From NCBI GenBank assembly GCA_023388195.1, contig JAEWGR010000155.1, positions 1 through 30,355 on the forward strand: 30,355 bases of DNA, in the 5' to 3' direction. The stretch comes from Bacillota bacterium (GTDB lineage Bacteria > Bacillota > Negativicutes > Sporomusales > Sporomusaceae). The stretch's first letter is position 1; each line of letters begins with the position of its first letter. The notes beneath the pieces were generated by a model. It saw only the letters and a list, made by a program, of their open reading frames with translations, did no database searches and was not told the origin of the DNA. Both the position numbers and the translations under genes were made by a program. This document shows, piece by piece, positions 8,830-17,151 of this stretch.

Positions 8830-9360
8830 CTATAGCTCTTCCACTGTAATATGGTCATTTGTGTATACACAAATATTGGCGGCAATCTCCAGGGCAGTCC
8901 GGGCAATCGCATCAGCAGACAAGGCCGAATGCTGCACCAGTGCTCTGGCAGCAGCCAGCGCATAAGGTCCCCCGGAACCAATAGCGGTAACACCGTCATC
9001 AGGTTCAATAACCTCGCCATTACCGGAAATAATAAGCAGATGAGCGGCGTCAACAACAATCAAAAGTGCCTCCAACCGTCTTAAAACCCGGTCGGAACGC
9101 CATTCTTTGGCAAGTTCGACCGCTGCTCGCATCATGTTGCCATTATACTCTTCCAGTTTTCCTTCAAACTTCTCAAATAAAGTAAATGCATCAGCTACCG
9201 AGCCGGCAAACCCGGCTAATACTTTACCATGGTAAAGTCGGCGGACTTTTTTAGCATTATGCTTCATTACCGTGTTTTGACCAAAAGTTACCTGCCCGTC
9301 ACCAGCTATGGCAGTTTTCCCCTGATAGCGAACCGCAACAATCGTTGTAGCATGGAACAT
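8830..9360 (-). CDS. hslV: ATP-dependent protease proteolytic subunit HslV (ClpQ)
   Basis: 176 aa from the ATG at 9360; a GTG three codons earlier lies inside the GGAGGTGA ribosome site and is unlikely. HslV is the proteasome-beta-like peptidase of the HslVU complex. The sequence MFHATTIVAVRYQGKTAIAG implies removal of a 4-residue propeptide to expose Thr5 as N-terminal nucleophile. GDGQVTFG, the DRVLRRLEALL segment and GSGGPYALAAARAL are hallmark motifs. Threonine rather than the Bacillus ClpQ serine is the general bacterial form. Confidence 0.96.
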   Translation of the reverse strand: MFHATTIVAVRYQGKTAIAGDGQVTFGQNTVMKHNAKKVRRLYHGKVLAGFAGSVADAFTLFEKFEGKLEEYNGNMMRAAVELAKEWRSDRVLRRLEALLIVVDAAHLLIISGNGEVIEPDDGVTAIGSGGPYALAAARALVQHSALSADAIARTALEIAANICVYTNDHITVEEL

Positions 9361-9381
9361 AAGTATCACCTCCGAGGAAAT

Positions 9382-10326
9382 TTAGGCCCGTGGATGAGAT
9401 TTTTTATAACTCGCTTTGAGCCTTTCGGTAGTTACGTGTGTATAGAGCTGCGTTGTGGATAAATTAACATGCCCTAAAAGCTCTTGTACTGACCGCAGGT
9501 CGGCACCATTGTCTAGAAGATGGGTGGCAAAAGTATGCCGGATACTGTGGGGAGTGACATTTTTGGCAATTGCCATCTCCTCAACGTATCGCTCAACAAT
9601 GCGCCGGATACTCCTGTCGGTAAGTGGTCCCCCCCGGTTATTTACAAACAGGCGCTGATGGGTTTTCGCATTTTGCCGGCCATATTCACCAGGCCTAGCA
9701 CACAGTTTGCTGCGCGAACCAATCAGATAACTTTCCAAAATCAGAGCAGCACTCCGGCCAATCAGGACTAGCCTTTCTTTGCCTCCCTTACCGGAAACAA
9801 TGATTGTGCGGCCGGCAAAATCAATATCCGGCAGGTTAATCCCGGCAAGCTCACTGACCCGGGCCCCGGTTGCGTAAAGAACCTCCAATACGGCTCTGTC
9901 CCGGAGGCCCAAGGGGCTGTTGTCCGGCAAGGAGAGTAGATCGCTGATTTCGTTAGGGTCCAGAAAAACCGGCAGCTTTTTTTCCAGCTTAGGCGTTCTG
10001 ACAGCAGTAAAGACATTTTCCGCGATAATACTTTCCCGGCATAAAAACCGGAAAAACGACCTAAGCGCCGCAATTCGTCGCATAATGGTCGCTTTGGCAT
10101 ACTGCTCGGATTTTAGATAAGCCAAATAACTACGAATTAAAACCGGAGTAATCTTAATAAGCAGAGCCTCCTCAGCCCCTTGTCTAGACACAAACTCCAT
10201 AAATTGCAAGATATCACGCTGGTAATTGTGAATAGTGTGCTGGGATGCGTTTTTTTCAATTTTTAGGTAAAGCATAAATTGATCCAGTAGTTGGTATATG
10301 TAAGCTAATTCTTCACTTTTTGCCAT
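9382..10326 (-). CDS. xerC: Tyrosine recombinase XerC (CodV)
   Basis: 314 aa from the ATG at 10326 (a TTG three codons upstream is possible; neither has a strong ribosome site). XerC with XerD resolves chromosome dimers at dif. All catalytic residues are visible: Arg at about 156 (ATGARVSEL), Lys 180 (SGKGGKERL), HSIR at 260-263, His 286 (LLGHVNLSTTQLY) and the nucleophile Tyr 295. The N-terminal SAM-like core-binding domain spans about 10-105. It sits just upstream of hslV, as codV does in Bacillus, and not beside mobile genes, so it is the housekeeping recombinase rather than a phage integrase. Confidence 0.94.
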   Translation of the reverse strand: MAKSEELAYIYQLLDQFMLYLKIEKNASQHTIHNYQRDILQFMEFVSRQGAEEALLIKITPVLIRSYLAYLKSEQYAKATIMRRIAALRSFFRFLCRESIIAENVFTAVRTPKLEKKLPVFLDPNEISDLLSLPDNSPLGLRDRAVLEVLYATGARVSELAGINLPDIDFAGRTIIVSGKGGKERLVLIGRSAALILESYLIGSRSKLCARPGEYGRQNAKTHQRLFVNNRGGPLTDRSIRRIVERYVEEMAIAKNVTPHSIRHTFATHLLDNGADLRSVQELLGHVNLSTTQLYTHVTTERLKASYKKSHPRA

Positions 10327-10360
10327 GTCACTCAATCTTTCGTCTGTTACCTAACTCTGG

Positions 10361-10410
10361 TCTTGCGGAAATTACTATTATACTAACATACCTGCAATAA
10401 TTCCGCAAGA
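10361..10410 (-). promoter_or_regulatory. Inverted repeat around a -10 element upstream of xerC
   Basis: TCTTGCGGAA (10361-10370) and TTCCGCAAGA (10401-10410) form a perfect 10-bp inverted repeat with a 30-nt centre. On the minus strand a TATAAT (10377-10382) lies between the arms, about 50 nt upstream of xerC; the upstream arm (TTGCGG) is 20 nt away, too far for an ideal -35. It may be an operator with one site on each side of the -10, or a leader stem-loop. Confidence 0.4.
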
Positions 10411-10421
10411 TTATTGTCAAA

Positions 10422-11720
10422 TTATTCAAATAAATTCTCCAGTGCCTGCAATGCCCTATCGGCAATGGCTTTATTTTTTAGTTTCTTATCTCTAATTTTA
10501 TGCCCCAGCGGCGGCAACAGACCAAAATTTATATTCATAGGCTGAAAACCAGCCGGATTTGTCTGCGTAATATAATGGCACAAGGCACCATGAGCGGTTG
10601 CTGCCGGCAAGACCAGCGGCTCCAGACCACTCACGATTCTGGCCGCATTTATCCCTGCAATCAGGCCGCTGGCGGCTGATTCCACATAACCTTCCACCCC
10701 GGTAATCTGCCCGGCAAACAAGATGTGCGGGTGTGCCTTCATCTGCAAGGTTGGCTCCAGTATGACCGGTGAATTAATAAATGTATTCCGGTGCATCACC
10801 CCATAACGGACAAAATCAGCATTTTCCAAGCCGGGTATAAGACTGAATACCCGGTTTTGTTCCGGCCATTTAAGGTGAGTCTGAAAACCGACAATATTAT
10901 ATAAGGATGCGGCAAAATTGTCCTGTCGGAGCTGTACAACAGCATAAGGCATTTCGCCAGTGACAGGATGCCGCAAACCGACAGGTTTCATCGGCCCAAA
11001 CCGCATGGTATCAATACCTCTGGCAGCCATAGATTCTATTGGCATACAGCCTTCGAAAACAACCATCTTTTCAAAATCTTTACCAGGCGCAACCTCGGCC
11101 GTGGTCAGTTCCTGCCAAAAGTGTTCATACTGCTCTTGGGTCATTGGGCAGTTCAGATAATCATCGTCACCTTTGCCATAGCGGGAAGCACGGTAAATAA
11201 TATCCATGTTCAACGATTCGGCGGTTACAATCGGGGCGGCCGCATCGTAAAAATACAAATAATCACTGCCGGTCAGGCGGCCAATCTCACTGGATAAAGC
11301 CGGTGACGTCAGCGGCCCGGTAGCAATTACCACAGGCCGGGCTGCCGGGATTTCCGTCAGTTCAGCGTGGGTAACAGTAACCCGGGGATGATTAACAAGG
11401 GTCTCGGTAATCATCTGGCTAAAAGCACTGCGGTCAACGGCCAGTGCCCCCCCGGCCGGCACACAATTACTGTCAGCGGCCCGCATAACCAGGGAGTTAA
11501 GTCTTCTCATTTCTTCTTTCAGCAGACCGACCGCATTTTCTATCGCCGCCGCCCGCAGGGAGTTACTGCAGACCAATTCAGCAAACTGCCCGGTATGATG
11601 GGCCGGGGTCATGACCTGGGGGCGCATTTCATATAAATCCACATCAATGCCGGCTTCAGCCAGTTGCCAGGCAGCTTCACTGCCGGCAAGACCAGCTCCG
11701 AGCACAGTAACTTTAGACAC
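10422..11720 (-). CDS. trmFO: tRNA (uracil-54-C5) methyltransferase TrmFO, folate/FAD dependent
   Basis: 432 aa from GTG at 11720, which has GGAGG 7 nt upstream and gives MSKVTVLGAGLAGSEAAWQL. A longer frame up to 11861 would run through the end of topA and is not used. TrmFO makes ribothymidine-54 in tRNA using methylenetetrahydrofolate and FADH2. The N-terminal dinucleotide-binding GAGLAGSEAA, the MRP(Q)VMTPAHHTG segment, the CSNSLR stretch and the GQITGVEGYVESAASGLIAG motif are characteristic of the Gid/TrmFO family. The GTG overlaps the topA stop by 8 nt (GTGTCTAA). Its folate demand is a loose functional link to the folP-folB-folK genes nearby. Confidence 0.96.
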   Translation of the reverse strand: MSKVTVLGAGLAGSEAAWQLAEAGIDVDLYEMRPQVMTPAHHTGQFAELVCSNSLRAAAIENAVGLLKEEMRRLNSLVMRAADSNCVPAGGALAVDRSAFSQMITETLVNHPRVTVTHAELTEIPAARPVVIATGPLTSPALSSEIGRLTGSDYLYFYDAAAPIVTAESLNMDIIYRASRYGKGDDDYLNCPMTQEQYEHFWQELTTAEVAPGKDFEKMVVFEGCMPIESMAARGIDTMRFGPMKPVGLRHPVTGEMPYAVVQLRQDNFAASLYNIVGFQTHLKWPEQNRVFSLIPGLENADFVRYGVMHRNTFINSPVILEPTLQMKAHPHILFAGQITGVEGYVESAASGLIAGINAARIVSGLEPLVLPAATAHGALCHYITQTNPAGFQPMNINFGLLPPLGHKIRDKKLKNKAIADRALQALENLFE

Positions 11721-13908
11721 TTTTTTTCCTCCGGTTAGCAGCAGGCTTCTTCGTTTTTGCCTGTTTCTCTTCAACGCCTGTTTTTTCAGGCACTGCTTTA
11801 TTTTCAGGTGTTTGCCGGGTTGAGCAGGCTTCGTTGCTGCACACGGCCGAAACACCGCCATTCTTATATTTGTGCCGCACCATGAAGGCGCCGCATACTT
11901 GACAATTTTCTTTTAACGGCATATCCCAGCTATTAAAATCGCATTCCGGATATTTTTCACAACCGTAAAAAACCCGGCGCCGCTTGGTATGACGCTCAAC
12001 AATTGCCCCACTACATTTAGGACACTTGACACCAATATCTTTTAAAATAGGTTTCGTGTTGCGACAGGCCGGAAAACCGGGACAAGCCAGGAAATTACCA
12101 TACCGCCCCTGCTTAACCACCATCATCCGGCCGCAATTTTCACAGGGAATGTCAGATACTTCAACAGGCAATTCCACATGACCGATTGCTTCTTCCGCAA
12201 AACTTAAATCTTTGGCAAAAGGGTCGTAAAATTGTTGCAGAACACTTAACCAGGATGCATCGCCTTCAGCAATATCATCTAATTTATCTTCCATTCCGGC
12301 CGTAAATTCGGCATCAACAATTTTATCAAAATACTGTTTCAAAAGATCAAGTACCACAAACCCCAGCTCGGTGGGAAAAAATCTCTTATCGACACGCTCC
12401 ACATAGCCCCGGTCAACAATAGTCTCAATCGTCGGGGCGTAAGTACTAGGCCTGCCGATACCTTTTTCCTCCAGCATTTTAACCAGTGATGCCTCGGTAT
12501 ACCGGGGCGGCGGTTCGGTAAAATGCTGCTTGGGCTCGAGTTTATTTAATTTTACAACCTGACCAGGGGTGAGAACAGGCACGGTAGTCTCATTATCGAG
12601 GTCGCTGTCGGCGGTCTGTTCTATTTCCTTCCCTTTGCCAATCGCACCGCTGAACGCTGCTAAAAAACCGGGAAACTTAAGCTCTGAACCGGTAGCCTTC
12701 AATTTATACCGGCCGGCAGTAATCTCGATGGTAAGGGTGTCATAGACGGCGGCGGTCATCTGGCTGGCGATAAATCTTTCCCAGATAAGTGTATATAATT
12801 TGAGTTGGTCTTTGCTTAGACTTTTATCGATTGCAGCCGGCGCTAACTCCAGGCTGGTAGGTCTGACTGCCTCATGGGCGTCCTGGGATTTCTTATTAGC
12901 ATACACAGGCGCTTTTGCCGGCAGATAATTCAAACCAAATTTCTGCTCAATATAGATTCTTGCCTCTTGCTGAGCTGTGTCCGAAACCCGGGTTGAATCA
13001 GTTCGCATATAGGTAATAAGACCGACTTGACCGGCACGGCCAATATCAAGTCCTTCATACAATTGCTGAGCAACCATCATTGTTTTGCGGGAGGTAAAAC
13101 CCAGCTTGCGGGCTGCCTCCTGCTGCAGGGTGCTGGTGGTAAATGGCGGATAGGGGTTGCGTTTTCTTTCCCGCTTTTTAACATCACTAACCACATATTC
13201 GGCTTTATTTAAATCATCGACAATCGCAGCCGCCTGCAGCTCATTGTTAACCGCTGGCTTGGTGCCGTCAACGGCAACTAATTCGGCATCAAAGCCTTTG
13301 GCATTGTTTTTTTCCTTGAGTTTGGCGGTTATCGTCCAATATTCTTCCGGAATAAAGGCCTGAATCTCTTTTTCCCTGTCACAAATTAGTCTGACAGCAA
13401 CTGACTGAACCCGGCCGGCGCTAAGGCCTTTGCGTACTTTGCGCCATAAAAGGGGACTCAGCTTGTAACCCACAATCCTGTCAAGTATCCGCCTGGTCTG
13501 CTGGGCATAAACCCGGGGCAGGTTGATTGGTCGCGGCTTTTTGACAGCCTGCTGAATAGCCGGCTTGGTAATTTCGTTAAATTCAATGCGGCAAGTACTA
13601 TGCTCCGGAATATTAAGGATGTGCGCTAAATGCCAGGCAATGGCTTCCCCCTCACGATCAGGGTCAGTTGCCAGATACACAGTATCGGCATTTTTTGCTG
13701 CTTCTTTCAAGCTTTTAATAAGATCGCCCTTGCCCCTGATGTTAATGTACTTAGGTTCAAAACCCTGCTCAATATTAACGCCAAACTGACTTTTGGGCAA
13801 ATCACGCAAGTGTCCCATCGAAGCTTTCACTGTATAGTTTTTACCTAAAAACTTTTCTATTGTTTTGGCTTTGGCCGGGGATTCTACCACAACTAGAGCT
13901 TTGCTCAC
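11713..13908 (-). CDS. topA: DNA topoisomerase I (type IA)
   Basis: 731 aa. TopA relaxes negative supercoils by nicking one strand through a tyrosine. The TOPRIM motif TDPDREGEA is at about 81-89 and the active tyrosine is Tyr300 in GLITYMRTDSTR. After the core come three four-cysteine zinc ribbons (starting near CENCGR, CPKCSG and CQVCGA), then a basic Lys/Ala-rich tail ending NRRKKSV. The GTG start at 13908 overlaps the dprA stop (GTGA) and follows GGAGGG. Order dprA-topA-trmFO-xerC is the common Firmicute arrangement. Confidence 0.97.
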   Translation of the reverse strand: MSKALVVVESPAKAKTIEKFLGKNYTVKASMGHLRDLPKSQFGVNIEQGFEPKYINIRGKGDLIKSLKEAAKNADTVYLATDPDREGEAIAWHLAHILNIPEHSTCRIEFNEITKPAIQQAVKKPRPINLPRVYAQQTRRILDRIVGYKLSPLLWRKVRKGLSAGRVQSVAVRLICDREKEIQAFIPEEYWTITAKLKEKNNAKGFDAELVAVDGTKPAVNNELQAAAIVDDLNKAEYVVSDVKKRERKRNPYPPFTTSTLQQEAARKLGFTSRKTMMVAQQLYEGLDIGRAGQVGLITYMRTDSTRVSDTAQQEARIYIEQKFGLNYLPAKAPVYANKKSQDAHEAVRPTSLELAPAAIDKSLSKDQLKLYTLIWERFIASQMTAAVYDTLTIEITAGRYKLKATGSELKFPGFLAAFSGAIGKGKEIEQTADSDLDNETTVPVLTPGQVVKLNKLEPKQHFTEPPPRYTEASLVKMLEEKGIGRPSTYAPTIETIVDRGYVERVDKRFFPTELGFVVLDLLKQYFDKIVDAEFTAGMEDKLDDIAEGDASWLSVLQQFYDPFAKDLSFAEEAIGHVELPVEVSDIPCENCGRMMVVKQGRYGNFLACPGFPACRNTKPILKDIGVKCPKCSGAIVERHTKRRRVFYGCEKYPECDFNSWDMPLKENCQVCGAFMVRHKYKNGGVSAVCSNEACSTRQTPENKAVPEKTGVEEKQAKTKKPAANRRKKSV

Positions 13909-14990
13909 TTATTTCCCTCCCTGGCGGCGCAAGTATAGCATTGACCGCTATGTTCGACCGTCAAACCCCGTAATGTAAGTTGCAATAATATATATGCAGC
14001 CGTTGCCGGCAGTACATTCAATTTTGTAACAATTTCTTCAATTCCTATAGGCTCTTCATAATTGAGTAAACTATACACAGCCTGTTCCTCATTGGATAAT
14101 GACAGTCCTGCCGGTTTAAGCGGGTCTGCATTCCATCCATATTCCTCCATAACATCAGCAACCCGGTCCACCAGTTTGGCTCCTTGTTTGATTAGTCGGT
14201 TGGTACCTTTGCTGCCATCGGCAAATATACTGCCAGGTACAGCAAATACATCCCGACCTTCTTCTAACGCAAAATCGGCAGTGATAAGGGCCCCACTCCG
14301 TTCGGCGGCTTCCACGACAATAACGCCTCGCGACAAACCGCTGATAATTCGGTTGCGGGCAGGAAAATGCCGGGCTTGAGCCATAACCCCCGGGGCGTAT
14401 TCAGAAATTACTGCCCCGGCCTCAGCAATACGTGCCAGCAGCCTGGCATTTTCCGGCGGATAAGAAATATCCACGCCACAGCCAAGTACGGCAATTGTAT
14501 AGCCTTGCTCCAGTGCTCCCTGATGAGCAATTGTATCAATCCCCCGGGCTGCACCGCTGACAATTCCGACTTGGGCTGCCGCCAGCGCCGCCGCCAGCAT
14601 GGCAGCGGCATTCTGCCCATAGGGAGAAGCTTTGCGCGCACCGACGATAGCCACAAGTTTATCCTGGTTAGGCAACACGCCGCGATAATACAGAACATAC
14701 GGCGGATTAAAGGTGTTACGCAATAAAACAGGGTAGTTGTCATCTGCTAAGCTGCAGAGAAATATTCTTTTTTTGAATAATATCTCGGCCAGGTTATGTA
14801 TATCTAGCTTGTCCCGGTGCAGGAGTAAATTATTACAAACTGTGTTATCCAGACACTTTGATAAAAATAAATCGCCCTGGTCAGCCAACCAAGCCTGCCG
14901 GGCGCTACCAAAATAATCAACCAAGGCCTTAATGCGTGAACTGCCAATACCCGGAACCTGCTGTAAGGCAGCCAAGTAATACTGCTCCAT
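13905..14990 (-). CDS. dprA: DNA processing protein DprA (Smf)
   Basis: 361 aa from the ATG at 14990, 8 nt after GGAGG; a GTG five codons earlier is part of the ribosome-site stretch. DprA binds incoming single-stranded DNA and loads RecA during natural transformation, and is widespread even where competence is unproven. An N-terminal helix-hairpin-helix (VPGIGSSRIKAL, about 12-23), the Rossmann-like core with GARKASPYG and SGAARGIDTIAHQGAL, the SGLSRGVIVVEA segment, and a C-terminal winged-helix domain (about 290-355) are visible. First gene of the dprA-topA-trmFO run, directly downstream of a good promoter. Confidence 0.95.
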   Translation of the reverse strand: MEQYYLAALQQVPGIGSSRIKALVDYFGSARQAWLADQGDLFLSKCLDNTVCNNLLLHRDKLDIHNLAEILFKKRIFLCSLADDNYPVLLRNTFNPPYVLYYRGVLPNQDKLVAIVGARKASPYGQNAAAMLAAALAAAQVGIVSGAARGIDTIAHQGALEQGYTIAVLGCGVDISYPPENARLLARIAEAGAVISEYAPGVMAQARHFPARNRIISGLSRGVIVVEAAERSGALITADFALEEGRDVFAVPGSIFADGSKGTNRLIKQGAKLVDRVADVMEEYGWNADPLKPAGLSLSNEEQAVYSLLNYEEPIGIEEIVTKLNVLPATAAYILLQLTLRGLTVEHSGQCYTCAAREGNK

Positions 14991-15054
14991 ATTCAGTTCC
15001 TCCACTTTTAGCTATATTGAAAGACCACAGGCTTGGTAAATCATAATACTAGCA

Positions 15055-15084
15055 ATTATACCTGGGATAAAATCCATAGGTCAA
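15055..15084 (-). promoter_or_regulatory. Sigma-A type promoter of dprA
   Basis: On the minus strand TTGACC (15079-15084), an 18-nt spacer and a perfect TATAAT (15055-15060) precede the dprA start by about 65 nt. The -35 is embedded in a row of GGACCTT-GGACTCT-TGACCTA repeats similar to the motif in front of flgB. Confidence 0.75.
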
Positions 15085-15131
15085 GAGTCCAAGGTCCTAT
15101 AAAAGCATTTTTTAACAATATTTTTATATTT

Positions 15132-16256
15132 TTAACCTTTTAAGTAGTATTCGGCAAGAAAATCAGCAATATTTTCCGCTGCATGCGGTCGGCCAAGTAA
15201 CGCTGCCTGCCGGCGCAAAGTGACAAACTCGTCTTCTGTTATAAATAGTTTATTCAGTATCGTTGCCAGTTCGGTTAAAGAATCTGCCCTGAGGGCAGCC
15301 CCGTTACTGAGCAAATAACGGGTATTTGCTTCTTCCTGACCAGGTATAGGACGATAAATAACAAGCGGAACCCCCATAGTAAGAGCCTCGGCCGAACTCA
15401 TACCACCAGGTTTCGAAATTAATATATCGGCAGCCCGCATCAATTCATGTACATTATCCACAAAGCCAAAAACTCGGACAGGATGCCTGCTGGTTGCCTG
15501 CCATTGAGAAAGGCGCCGGTATAACGACTGGTTTTTGCCTGTTATCGCTATAATCTGCAGAGGCCTGTCAATTTGGTCACATAAAGCGAGGATCTCAGCC
15601 ATGGGCAGTATGCCGGCCCCGCCCCCCATAACCAGGATCGTTTTGCGGTCTGGAGTAAAACTCAGCTCAGCCAGTATCTGATCTTTGTTCCCTGGCTGAC
15701 TAAAATATTCACTGACAGGAATACCTGTGGCCACTATAGACCGGGAGGTAATACCCTGCTGACTTAAATATTCTGCCACAGCAAGATGAGCCACAAAATA
15801 ATGCTCTAATTCCGGATAGACCCATAGCCGATGAGCCACAAAGTCAGTAACAATTGCTGCAGCCGGTACTGTAATCAGGCCTTTCTTTTTGAGCCAGGCA
15901 ACAAGGCCGGCTGGCGTTGCATGGGTACAAACAATGACTGCTGGCTGAAACTCTTTAATATAATCTACCATACGCCGGGCCAGCAGCTGACTGACCAGTT
16001 CCCGGCCAAGCAATGCCAGCCGGCTCTGATTTCCCCAGCCATACATAGTGCCATAGACTTGTGGAAAGGTTGCTAGTATTTTTAAGTAACACGTGAGTAT
16101 TGTCCGGCCTATAAACGGATGGCAAAAATCAAATATATTGCACACTTCCGTATGGCACGAATGGTGTAACCTAAGCAGTTGACTCACAGATTGAGCGGCT
16201 TTAAAATGCCCGGCCCCAATCGGGGCACTAATGAATAAAACCCGTGGTTTAAGCAA
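15132..16256 (-). CDS. MGDG synthase/UgtP-like glycosyltransferase (processive diacylglycerol glycosyltransferase family)
   Basis: 374 aa, TTG start overlapping the folK stop by 8 nt (TTGCTTAA) with a modest AGGCG upstream. The fold is GT28/GT-B: N-terminal VLFISAPIGAGHFKAA (about 6-21) is the MGDG-synthase glycine-rich acceptor loop, VMGGGAGI (209-216) begins the C-terminal Rossmann domain, and KPGGMSSAEALTMGVP (282-297) is the sugar-nucleotide binding site; PIPGQEEAN follows. Relatives transfer glucose or galactose to diacylglycerol at the membrane, making glycolipids. Exact sugar and acceptor cannot be told here. Being coupled to the folate genes is probably an operon convenience rather than a pathway link. 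Confidence 0.85.
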   Translation of the reverse strand: MLKPRVLFISAPIGAGHFKAAQSVSQLLRLHHSCHTEVCNIFDFCHPFIGRTILTCYLKILATFPQVYGTMYGWGNQSRLALLGRELVSQLLARRMVDYIKEFQPAVIVCTHATPAGLVAWLKKKGLITVPAAAIVTDFVAHRLWVYPELEHYFVAHLAVAEYLSQQGITSRSIVATGIPVSEYFSQPGNKDQILAELSFTPDRKTILVMGGGAGILPMAEILALCDQIDRPLQIIAITGKNQSLYRRLSQWQATSRHPVRVFGFVDNVHELMRAADILISKPGGMSSAEALTMGVPLVIYRPIPGQEEANTRYLLSNGAALRADSLTELATILNKLFITEDEFVTLRRQAALLGRPHAAENIADFLAEYYLKG

Positions 16257-16773
16257 TAGTATTCGCCTGCCAAGATTTTTTTATTGTTCCATAGCGGTTA
16301 ACCTGGCTGTCATCGCCGGTTGCATCCAGCAATGCCTGTATTGTTTTGCCTTTATATACTGCACAGTCTCCGGCAATCTCGGCCAGGGGAATTAATACAA
16401 ACTTTCTGTCAGGCATCCGGGGATGGGGCAATTCCAGTGTGGCAGTAGCCATTTCTACATTATGATACAGCAAAAGATCAATGTCAATATTACGCGGCCC
16501 CCACCGCACCTCCCGTACCCGGCCCATCTGCCGTTCCGTGTCCAGGCATACCGCTAGCAGTTCCAGCGGCGCTAAATCAGTCGTAATTTCAATAACTGCA
16601 TTGAGAAAACTGGGCTGTTCCTTAAGCCCGACCGGCTCAGTCTCATATAATGAAGATACCTGCTTGACCACAATATCCGGATGATCGTGTAAATGCCTAA
16701 TGGCAGTAGCAATATTTTCTTCTCTGGTAATACTTCCAATGCTGATATTCGAACCCAATCCTAAAACTATCAT
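16249..16773 (-). CDS. folK: 2-amino-4-hydroxy-6-hydroxymethyldihydropteridine diphosphokinase FolK
   Basis: 174 aa. FolK (HPPK) transfers pyrophosphate from ATP to 6-hydroxymethyl-dihydropterin, giving the substrate of FolP. GLGSNIS at about 5-11, SSLYETEPVG (about 40-49), QPSFLNAVIEI and the signature RWGPRNIDIDLLLY (about 89-102, with the magnesium-binding DIDLL aspartates) are complete. Its ATG overlaps the folB stop by 4 bases (ATGA). Confidence 0.96.
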   Translation of the reverse strand: MIVLGLGSNISIGSITREENIATAIRHLHDHPDIVVKQVSSLYETEPVGLKEQPSFLNAVIEITTDLAPLELLAVCLDTERQMGRVREVRWGPRNIDIDLLLYHNVEMATATLELPHPRMPDRKFVLIPLAEIAGDCAVYKGKTIQALLDATGDDSQVNRYGTIKKSWQANTIA

Positions 16774-17138
16774 TCGCCCCGTCTCCGGACAGCTTCCACT
16801 TCAACATACTCTAGAGCGGCGGCAATGGGTACCGATGGTTTGCGAATCCGCACGCTTACTTCCTCTACCAGCGGATGCAGCCGCAAAACCTCCTCGGCAA
16901 TACGGTAAGACAATGCTTCCAGCAGCTGAAATCTCTGATTCTCCACGATTTCCTTGGTTTGATTATAAATTGTAACATAATCTACAGTCTCTTCCAGCCG
17001 GTCACTTTTACCAGCCTGACTCAAATCGGCTTGCATATCAAGGTCAACATAAAAGCGCTGTCCTAATTCACGCTCAAATTCATACACACCATGAAAACCA
17101 TAAAACACCATATTTTTTAAAGAAACTCTATGTCTCAC
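16770..17138 (-). CDS. folB: Dihydroneopterin aldolase FolB
   Basis: 122 aa with a GTG start preceded by GGGGGT. FolB cleaves 7,8-dihydroneopterin to 6-hydroxymethyl-dihydropterin and glycolaldehyde, the step before FolK. The motif MVFYGFHGVYEFERELGQRF (residues 10-29) with the conserved FHG-E pattern, DYVTIY near 53-58, LLEALSYRIAE and the C-terminal IRKPSVPI are typical. It lies 13 nt after folP and overlaps folK. Confidence 0.95.
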   Translation of the reverse strand: MRHRVSLKNMVFYGFHGVYEFERELGQRFYVDLDMQADLSQAGKSDRLEETVDYVTIYNQTKEIVENQRFQLLEALSYRIAEEVLRLHPLVEEVSVRIRKPSVPIAAALEYVEVEAVRRRGE

Positions 17139-17151
17139 TGTTAGTTACCCC

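Noticed and set aside
10361..10410. Possible dif site next to xerC
   Set aside because: dif has 11-bp arms around a 6-nt centre with a recognisable XerD half; here the centre is 30 nt and the arms do not match.
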